Below, one piece after another: positions 40,239-45,864 of a DNA stretch of 45,864 nt (positions are counted from its first letter, which is position 1; the number at the start of each line of letters is the position of its first letter). The translations under genes were made by a program, and so were the position numbers. A model generated the notes under the pieces. The model worked only from the letters and a program-made list of their open reading frames with translations, did not search any database and was not told the DNA's origin. Origin of the DNA: Candidatus Rifleibacteriota bacterium (lineage in GTDB: Bacteria; Muiribacteriota; Ozemobacteria; Ozemobacterales; Ozemobacteraceae); contig JAAYVD010000149.1 of assembly GCA_012517355.1 (NCBI GenBank), positions 1 through 45,864 of the forward strand. Reading direction: 5' to 3'.

Positions 40239-41267
40239 TTGTCACAGGATCCAACCACTCCGGACCGACCCGGCGCCGGGCCGGGCCCCGCCCTCCCCCC
40301 CCTGATCTGCCCGAACTGCGGGGAGGCCGTCGATCTCCCCGAAGAGGAGCGCCGCCAGAGGGTCCTGCTCTGCTCGAAGTGTTCCTTTCCCCTGCCGCGG
40401 CAAAGCGGGCAGGAACGGACCGCGGCCCAGGACCTCCTGGACGCGACCGGGGCGAACTTCGGCTGGATCGCGGCCGCCCTCGTCGCCCTGGCCTTCCTGG
40501 TGATCATCCAGGCCTGGGGTCCGCGGGAGGCCGGCCCGCCGGAAGCCCGGCCCCCGAGCCTGACGAATTCGGTCGGGATGCGCCTGGTCCTGGTCCCCGC
40601 CGGGACTTTCCGGATGGGATCCCGGTCCGGCAGCGCCGACGAGCAGCCGGTCCGCGAGGTCACCATCCGTCGCCCCTTCTACCTGGGCGCCACGGAAGTG
40701 ACCAACGAGCAATTCACCCGGGTCATGCAGCAGGCCCCTTTCTTCCCCAACGACCCGCCGTCGAACCCCGTGGTGTTCGTCTCCTGGCACCAGGCCAAGG
40801 ATTTCTGCCTGCGCCTCTCGGTTCTCGAGAAGGCCACCTACCGGCTGCCCACCGAGGCCGAGTGGGAGTATGCCTGCCGGGCGGGCACCACGACGGATTT
40901 CTTCTGGGGGGACGCCTGGCAGGACGGATTCGCCTGGGCCCACCCCAACAGCGGGCGGCCGACCCGGTCGACCCACCCCGTTGGAACCCTGAAGCCGAAC
41001 GGGTGGGGCCTGTATGACATGAGCGGCAACGTCGGCGAATGGTGCGAAGACGTCTATGCCCCGGCATATCTGCCGGGAGACGTTGCCGACCCGAAGGGTC
41101 CGCCACGCGGCGATTTCCGGGTCGTGCGGGGCGGGGCGTATGACCACACCCCCGAAGGGGTGCGCTCGGCCGCCCGGGGCCATCATCCTCCCGGTGAAGC
41201 AGCCATGGGTCCGGGTTTCCGGGTGGTCATGGAACTGCCCCCCGCCGCCCCCGCTACGACGCCCTGA
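40239..41267 (+). CDS. Zinc-ribbon, single-TM, formylglycine-generating-enzyme domain protein
   Basis: The start is TTG at 40239 with GGGAGG 6 bases upstream; no closer ATG fits. CPNCG...CSKC (residues 24-49) is a zinc ribbon, one TM helix follows (residues 74-90), and residues 105-335 form an FGE/sulfatase-modifying domain: MRLVLVPAGTFRMGS, TEVTNEQFTRVM, VSWHQAKDFCLRLS, YRLPTEAEWEYACRAG, GLYDMSGNVGEWCEDVY, VVRGGAYD, GFRVVME. Whether it has true oxidase cysteines cannot be concluded; most such proteins have unknown function. The domain is probably periplasmic with the zinc ribbon inside. Confidence 0.85.
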   Translation: MSQDPTTPDRPGAGPGPALPPLICPNCGEAVDLPEEERRQRVLLCSKCSFPLPRQSGQERTAAQDLLDATGANFGWIAAALVALAFLVIIQAWGPREAGPPEARPPSLTNSVGMRLVLVPAGTFRMGSRSGSADEQPVREVTIRRPFYLGATEVTNEQFTRVMQQAPFFPNDPPSNPVVFVSWHQAKDFCLRLSVLEKATYRLPTEAEWEYACRAGTTTDFFWGDAWQDGFAWAHPNSGRPTRSTHPVGTLKPNGWGLYDMSGNVGEWCEDVYAPAYLPGDVADPKGPPRGDFRVVRGGAYDHTPEGVRSAARGHHPPGEAAMGPGFRVVMELPPAAPATTP

Positions 41268-41517
41268 CCGCGATCAGGCCTCGCCGGGGGAGGACTGCCG
41301 AAACCGGGATCCAACGGCCCGAGCACCGGCCATCCGACCGGGCGACCCGGTCTTTGTCAGGCAGGGGAATTCCCCCACCCGCATCCTCACCCGTTCGCGG
41401 CGATCCTGTTCCCGCCGGATGTCTCCAGGGGCCGCCGGTCGAAAGACCGGGGGGGGCGGGGGCACAGGTTGTCCTGGTCCTTCCTGGGGAAGAAGGGCGA
41501 CTCGACCGGCGAAGGGC
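41268..41517. other. Convergent interval between the FGE-domain and MotE-like genes
   Basis: Contains CCGGTC-GAAA-GACCGG (41435-41450), a hairpin with a GNRA tetraloop, followed by a G-rich run. No T-tract on either strand; no gene seen. Confidence 0.45.
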
Positions 41518-42471
41518 TCAGCGCAGGTTGGCGTTGGTGGACGCCACGAGATCCTGCAAGCCCGGGGGGACATAGGAGCGCGAGGGGCCCGGGTCGGGCA
41601 GGGTCGGAGGGTTCTTCGAGATCTTGAGGATCTTGCCCGCCTTCTCGGGATCCATGAAGGACAGGATCAGGGCGGACCGGTCGGCGGGAATGCCCCGGAG
41701 GATGTTGTAGATCAGCACGTTGTCGGGCACCTCGTCGAGGATGGCGCCGATCGCCTGGGGCTCCATCGTGGCGGCGATGTCCTGCACGGGGCGCAGCCGG
41801 TTCTCCTCTTCCATGAACCGGATCAGGCTCGATTCCAGGCTGGCCGCCTCGGAGGCGACCTGCCGGGCCAGGATGTCGACGCCCGCCTTGCGGGCCTCGA
41901 GGTCCTGCTTCATGTCCTCGATCAGCTTCTTCTGGCGCAGCAGTTCCTCCTGCACGGCATCGAGCTCGCGCTGCCGCTTCTGGTAGGACTCATCCTGCAC
42001 CCGGGCGAGGTTCTGGTAGGCCTCCTCGAGTTCCCGGTTGCGGCGGGTGATGTCGGCATTGCTGCGGACCATCAGGTCGTCGAATTCCTGTTTCCGGCGG
42101 CGCATCTGTTCCGCGAAGCGTTCCTCGTCGGGAAGCTGGTGCATGGCGACGAAATCGTAATAGGACGAGAGGGGCCACTTGGTCCGCCAACCGAGGGGAA
42201 GCCGGTAGCGGAACTGGAGGATGTCGAGGAAATCGAGCGCGAACAGGAGGGTCACCAGGGTCAGGGAAAAGGCTCCGATCAGCCCCAGGTACAGAATCGA
42301 GGTGAGAGCCCGGAACAGGCGCGAGGGCTGCTCCTCCTGGCTGCCGTCGGCCGCCGGGTTGGCCTGGCCGGGGGCTCCGGAAGCGGTTTTCCCCGGGGTG
42401 GCCGAAGGGACCGCCGGGCGGGGCACGGCGGGCCTGGGAAGGGGCGGGGGCGGACTGACAACGTCGGGCAT
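41518..42471 (-). CDS. MotE-like flagellar protein (MgtE_N-type domain)
   Basis: A Pro-rich N-terminus, one TM helix (residues about 58-82), a long coiled coil (about 110-225) and a C-terminal MgtE_N-like domain (AAMEPQAIGAILDEVPDNVLIYNILRGIPADRSALILSFMDPEKAGKIL read across residues 230-285; quoted part by part: ATMEPQAIGAILDEV, MDPEKAGKIL). MotE proteins of this layout help stator or rod assembly in flagellated bacteria. It is the last gene of the minus-strand flagellar block, 25 bases after the lytic transglycosylase gene. No terminator is obvious. Confidence 0.8.
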   Translation of the reverse strand: MPDVVSPPPPLPRPAVPRPAVPSATPGKTASGAPGQANPAADGSQEEQPSRLFRALTSILYLGLIGAFSLTLVTLLFALDFLDILQFRYRLPLGWRTKWPLSSYYDFVAMHQLPDEERFAEQMRRRKQEFDDLMVRSNADITRRNRELEEAYQNLARVQDESYQKRQRELDAVQEELLRQKKLIEDMKQDLEARKAGVDILARQVASEAASLESSLIRFMEEENRLRPVQDIAATMEPQAIGAILDEVPDNVLIYNILRGIPADRSALILSFMDPEKAGKILKISKNPPTLPDPGPSRSYVPPGLQDLVASTNANLR

Positions 42472-42496
42472 CGGCTACCTTTTTCGGGGGTCTTCC

Positions 42497-43129
42497 CTAT
42501 CTATCGACCGGAAGGCGCAGAACCTTCGCCACAAATCGCCGGGTTTCGGGGAAGGGGGGGATGCCCCCGTGTTCCGCCACCACGGTGGGCCCGGCGTTGT
42601 AGGCGGCCAGGGCGCGTCGCCGGTCGCCCTGGAACCGTTCGAGCATCTGGGCGAGATATTTCGTGCCCCCCTCGATGTTCTGCTCGGGATCGAAGGGATC
42701 GGCCACCCCGAGGTCGCGGGCGGTATCGGGCATCAGCTGCATGAGGCCCATGGCCCCCTTGTTGCTGACGCAGGCGGGGTCGAAGCCCGATTCGGCCTCG
42801 ATGACCCGCTGCACCAGCTGGGCGTCGACCCCGTGCTGGTCTGCGTATTTCCGGATCAGGTCGAGGAAGGGGGCCGCGCGGGAGGCGGCCCGGGTGTCGA
42901 GGGAGGCAGGGGCGGGAGCGGCGAGGGGCGTCACGGCCGCCAGGGTCTTCATCGGGGCCGGTGGCGTCTTGCCGGCCGCCACCCCGGCGGCGGCACCCAC
43001 CTGCTGGGCCTCCTGCAGGGCGCTGGAGAAGGTGGCCTTCTCGCGGCGCGGCCGGCGGGGGGCCATGCCCCGGAACGAGGTGTTCAGTTCGTCGATCCGT
43101 TCGATGATCTGCCGCATGCGTTCAAGCAT
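42497..43129 (-). CDS. Lytic transglycosylase (SLT domain)
   Basis: Cleaves peptidoglycan, here probably to let the flagellar rod through. The 210-aa product has an N-terminal helix (MLERMRQIIERIDELNTSFRG, FliE/FlgJ-like at best), an Ala/Pro linker and the SLT domain from about residue 85: IRKYADQHGVDAQLVQRVIEAESGFDP with the catalytic Glu, SNKGAMGLMQLMPDTA, and YLAQMLERFQGD...ALAAYNAGP. GGAGG sets the start at 43129, which overlaps the fliJ stop by 8 bases. No signal peptide is visible, so export may be through the flagellar apparatus. Confidence 0.9.
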   Translation of the reverse strand: MLERMRQIIERIDELNTSFRGMAPRRPRREKATFSSALQEAQQVGAAAGVAAGKTPPAPMKTLAAVTPLAAPAPASLDTRAASRAAPFLDLIRKYADQHGVDAQLVQRVIEAESGFDPACVSNKGAMGLMQLMPDTARDLGVADPFDPEQNIEGGTKYLAQMLERFQGDRRRALAAYNAGPTVVAEHGGIPPFPETRRFVAKVLRLPVDR

Positions 43130-43574
43130 CGTTTTCCTCCCGGTCGAGCTGGTCGCGGCGGCTGGTGAAGCCGTCGAGCCGCTTCTGGTCGAGTCTGAGC
43201 TGTTCCTTCCGGTAGGCTTTTTCATCGCGTTCCCGGATCTTCTCGTAGGTCTTGCGCTGGCGCCGCTTCTCGGCGAGTTCGGCGACGATCTTCGCGCGCT
43301 GGGCCTGCAGGCGTTCCTTCTCCTCTTCGTGGTGTTCGCGCGTTCTTTGCAGGCGGAGGAGGTAGGGGTGGTAGAGCCGGATGGTGTCCATGCGGCCGGC
43401 GAGCAGGGCCTGGGACTTTTCCTCGAGGGCGGCGTCGTGTTCCTGCTGGAGCCGGGAGATCTTCGCGTCGAGCTCGGCGATCTGCCCGTCCTTGATGGCG
43501 AGGCGCCGCTTCACCTCGTCCTCCTCGTGGATGGTGAGGTAGAGCAGTTGCTGGAACCGGAAGGAAAACGCCAT
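43122..43574 (-). CDS. fliJ: Flagellar FliJ-like export chaperone
   Basis: A 150-aa, almost wholly coiled-coil protein (FSFRFQQLLYLTIHEEDEVKRRLAIKDGQI to KRLDGFTSRRDQLDREEN; shown in parts: FRFQQLLYL, KEQLRLDQKRLDGF) between fliI and the lytic transglycosylase gene. FliJ sits at the centre of the FliI hexamer and couples it to FlhA. Length, the opening 'F-x-F-x-x-L-L', and position fit. GGGGAG precedes the ATG. Similarity is weak, as always in FliJ; context carries the call. Confidence 0.85.
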   Translation of the reverse strand: MAFSFRFQQLLYLTIHEEDEVKRRLAIKDGQIAELDAKISRLQQEHDAALEEKSQALLAGRMDTIRLYHPYLLRLQRTREHHEEEKERLQAQRAKIVAELAEKRRQRKTYEKIRERDEKAYRKEQLRLDQKRLDGFTSRRDQLDREENDA

Positions 43575-43606
43575 GTCGGTTCAGCTCCCCGCCCCGCGAA
43601 GGGGCC

Positions 43607-44914
43607 TCAGGCCAGGATGCCCTCGAGCAGCCTGACGCTCTCCTCGAACGGGACCGCCTCCTGGATGCCCTGCTTGATGAAGGCCTCGATGCGGGGCAGG
43701 CGCTCGACCGCCTGGTCGATCTTGGCGTTGGTTCCCTTCTTGTAGGCGCCGATGTTGACCAGGTCGGCCGACTGCTGGTAGGTCGAGTAGAGGTCGCGGA
43801 CCCGGCCGGCCGTGTCGTAGTGCTTCTTGGACACGATGTCGGGCATCAGGCGGGAGATGCTGCCGAGGATGTCGACGGCCGGGAAGAGGTTCTGGTGGGC
43901 CATCTCGCGCGACAGGACGAGGTGGCCGTCGAGGATACCGCGCACGGCGTCGGCGACCGGTTCGTCCATGTCGCCGCCCTCGACCAGCACGGTGTAGATG
44001 GCGGTGATCGAGCCGGTCTTCGAGGTGCCGGCCCGCTCGAGCAGCTTGGGCAGGAGCGAGAAGACCGAGGGGGTGTAGCCGCGCGTGGTCGGCGGTTCGC
44101 CGACCGCCAGGCCGATCTCGCGCTGCGAGAGGGCGAAACGGGTGACCGAATCCATCATCAGCATGACGTCCTTGCCCTGGTCGCGGAAGTATTCGGCGAT
44201 GGCGGTGGCCGTGAAGGCGGCCTTGACGCGCACCAGGGCGGGCTTGTCGGAGGTGGCCACGACGACCACCGAGCGGCGCAGCCCCTCGGGGCCGAGATCC
44301 TTCTCGATGAACTCGCGCACCTCGCGTCCCCGTTCCCCGACCAGCCCGATGACGTTGACGTCGGCCTTCGAGCTGCGGCAGATCATGCCCATCAGCGTGC
44401 TCTTGCCGACGCCCGAGCCCGAGAAGATGCCCATGCGCTGGCCGCGGCCCATGGTCAGCATGGCGTCGAGCACCTTGATCCCGGTCTCGAGGGGGGCGTT
44501 GATGCGGCGGCGCGAGAAGGGGTTGGGCGGGTCGCGGCTGATGGGCACGCGCCCGATGTCGGGCGGCAGGTCGCCCTTCTCGTCGATGGGCACGCCGAGG
44601 CCGTCGACCAGACGGCCGAGCAGGGCCTCGCCGGCGGGGGCGGTCAGCGGCTGGCCGAAGGGCACCACCTCGCTGCCCTGGCGGATGCCGGCGGTGCTGA
44701 CGAGCGGCATGAGCAGGATGGAGTTGCGGCGGAAGCCGACCACCTCGCAGGGCATGGGGCCCAGGCCGGTGGTGATGTGACAGACCTCGCCGACCGGGAT
44801 CTGCGGGCCGGTGGCCTCGACCAGCAGGCCGACGACCTGGGTGACCCGGCCGTTGACCCTGACCGGATCGCTGTTCTCGATGACGGCCGTGTACTGTTCG
44901 AAGGGGAAACTCAT
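43607..44914 (-). CDS. fliI: Flagellum-specific ATPase FliI
   Basis: Energises flagellar type III export. The 435-aa product has the F1/T3SS ATPase core: Walker A GSGVGKST (residues 165-172), GLVGERGREVREFIE, Walker B VMLMMDSVTRFA, and AVGEPPTTRGYTPSVFSLLPKLLERAG, ending in ILGSISRLMPDI...KKHYDTA. FliI rather than AtpA/YscN by its fliH and fliJ neighbours. The start lies 7 bases after fliH. Confidence 0.97.
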   Translation of the reverse strand: MSFPFEQYTAVIENSDPVRVNGRVTQVVGLLVEATGPQIPVGEVCHITTGLGPMPCEVVGFRRNSILLMPLVSTAGIRQGSEVVPFGQPLTAPAGEALLGRLVDGLGVPIDEKGDLPPDIGRVPISRDPPNPFSRRRINAPLETGIKVLDAMLTMGRGQRMGIFSGSGVGKSTLMGMICRSSKADVNVIGLVGERGREVREFIEKDLGPEGLRRSVVVVATSDKPALVRVKAAFTATAIAEYFRDQGKDVMLMMDSVTRFALSQREIGLAVGEPPTTRGYTPSVFSLLPKLLERAGTSKTGSITAIYTVLVEGGDMDEPVADAVRGILDGHLVLSREMAHQNLFPAVDILGSISRLMPDIVSKKHYDTAGRVRDLYSTYQQSADLVNIGAYKKGTNAKIDQAVERLPRIEAFIKQGIQEAVPFEESVRLLEGILA

Positions 44915-44921
44915 GGCCCGT

Positions 44922-45719
44922 TCACTCCGGCCGCTTGAAATGCTTGAGAATCTGGGCCTCGAGTTCCTGGGCCTGGGTCTCGATCGAGGCGTCGATGGTG
45001 CCGACGCCGGTCTCGACCTTCACCCCGCCGGGAGCCAGGGAGGAATCCTCGACGATGCGGAGCTCGGCGACGGTGGCGAGGCGGCGCATGAACTCCTGCT
45101 TGTGCGCCTCGGTCATCGTCTTGTCCTTGAGGTTGATGCGGATGACGATCTTGTCGACCTCGGATACCTTGTTGAGGGCGGCGTCGATGTTGTGCAGGAT
45201 GATCTCGGGACGGACCAGGGGTTCGGTCTTGAGGATCCGCTTGGCGAAGGCGATGACGAGCCGGACCATCTCCTCCTCGGCGGCCTTGAGCAGGCCCATG
45301 CGGCTGGTCTGCAGCTCCGTCACGAGCAGTTCGGTCTCCTGCATGAGGGCCTGCCAGTCGAGGCGGCTCTCCTCGAGGCCGGCCTTCTCGCCGGCGGCGA
45401 TGCCCTTTTCCTCGCCCAGGGAGAAGCCCTCCTTGTAGGCCTTCTGCTTCACGGTTTCGAGTTCGAGGGTGACGCCTTTCCGGATCGCCTCGGCCTCGGT
45501 GCGGGCCGTCGACATGATGGTCTCGGCGCTCTTGCGGGCCATCTCGAGCTGTTTTTTGGTCTCCTCCTCGACGGTCTGGCGGCGGGCCATCATGTCGTGG
45601 TGGAATTTCTCCTCCTCCCGGGTGACGGCGCTCTCGCGCTCGACCAGGGTCTGCTCCCATTCGCGCAGGCGTTGTTCGAGGGCGGCCAGTTCGAGGGCCT
45701 TACGCTTGACGGCCGACAT
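44922..45719 (-). CDS. fliH: Flagellar FliH (possibly 5' partial)
   Basis: Regulator of FliI that ties it to the C-ring. Residues 1-130 are a long charged coiled coil (ALELAALEQRLREWEQTLVE, KKQLEMARKSAETI), and the C-terminal globular part (ELLVTELQTSRMGLLKAAEEEM to ILKHFKRPE) has the FliH/YscL elements VIAFAKRILKTEP and LRIVEDSSLAPGGVKVETGVG. The ATG at 45719 gives a full-length 265 aa, but the frame remains open upstream to the window edge with a Gly/Ala/Pro/His-rich stretch and the ribosome binding site at 45719 is weak. So the true start may lie beyond the window. Confidence 0.9.
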   Translation of the reverse strand: MSAVKRKALELAALEQRLREWEQTLVERESAVTREEEKFHHDMMARRQTVEEETKKQLEMARKSAETIMSTARTEAEAIRKGVTLELETVKQKAYKEGFSLGEEKGIAAGEKAGLEESRLDWQALMQETELLVTELQTSRMGLLKAAEEEMVRLVIAFAKRILKTEPLVRPEIILHNIDAALNKVSEVDKIVIRINLKDKTMTEAHKQEFMRRLATVAELRIVEDSSLAPGGVKVETGVGTIDASIETQAQELEAQILKHFKRPE

Positions 45720-45864
45720 CGCCCCGCTCTCCCGGGCGGCGGTGGCGGCGGCCGACAGCCCGCCATCGGGGCCGGAGGCGGCCCCGGGTGCCCCGGCGCC
45801 ATGGGGCGCGGCATGGGCGTGGCCGGGGCCGGCATGGCCGGCGGGGGGATGGGCCCCGGGCCCG

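Noticed and set aside
41435-41450. Hairpin CCGGTC-GAAA-GACCGG as terminator
   Set aside because: Only a 6-bp stem and no T-run on either strand; left as an unassigned hairpin.
1-45864. tRNA genes, rRNA genes and CRISPR arrays
   Set aside because: No TPsiC-type GGTTCGAATCC arms with partners, no rRNA signature and no regularly spaced identical direct repeats were seen by eye.

Overview
The window is GC-rich DNA from a diderm, flagellated bacterium. The evidence is a TolC-type outer-membrane channel with a MacB-like exporter, several proteins with Sec signals or signal anchors, and the fliH-fliI-fliJ export-apparatus block with a lytic transglycosylase and a MotE-like gene at the right edge. 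No rRNA, tRNA or CRISPR array was seen, so the phylum cannot be fixed from this DNA. Gene density is high, ATGA stop/start overlaps are frequent, and starts use ATG, GTG (ruvC, mutM, the VIT/vWA gene) and once probably TTG.

Layout. 1-3.1 kb: the end of a Pro-rich/basic protein, a small membrane protein, a RuvC-like resolvase, a cold-shock protein with its own promoter and terminator, and lysS. 3.2-9.7 kb: secreted or membrane proteins of unknown function, a secreted HExxH protein with clear promoter and terminator, a DMT permease, and a nitroreductase-mutM pair. 10.2-15.9 kb: a MerR regulator overlapping a VIT/vWA gene, then trxB with a TIGR00300 (LOR/SDH, ornithine-cyclodeaminase-type) gene. 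16-19.3 kb: a membrane-anchored family-3 solute-binding protein overlapping a hybrid histidine kinase.

19.9-34.8 kb is an export island. One tightly coupled operon encodes an S9 (glutamyl-endopeptidase-like) periplasmic peptidase, a TolC channel, a MacB-type ATPase, a first adaptor, a MacB-type permease and a second adaptor. It is followed by a second HExxH protein resembling the one at 5.4 kb, and by a heterodimeric ABC exporter with one canonical and one degenerate ATP site. 34.9-41.3 kb holds a polytopic protein with a pilin-like segment, a second nitroreductase, a complete IS1380-type insertion sequence, a GNAT acetyltransferase, a membrane-anchored rhodanese, two small membrane proteins and a zinc-ribbon/TM/FGE-domain protein. 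41.5-45.9 kb is the flagellar block on the minus strand.

Two things cross the gene map. First, a dispersed REP-like element made of two short hairpins (CCGACC-n7-GGTCGG and CCGCCA-n4-TGGCGG, joined by a GGAAGGGCTTCCCC-like linker) recurs between genes and also appears inside reading frames: as an in-frame insert in mutM and in the N-terminal tail of the second adaptor. Second, the insertion sequence at 36189-37838 has 17-bp inverted ends and a 6-bp target duplication lying in the -10 region of the acetyltransferase gene. Promoters often have a TAGAAT-like -10, several in an extended TGn context.
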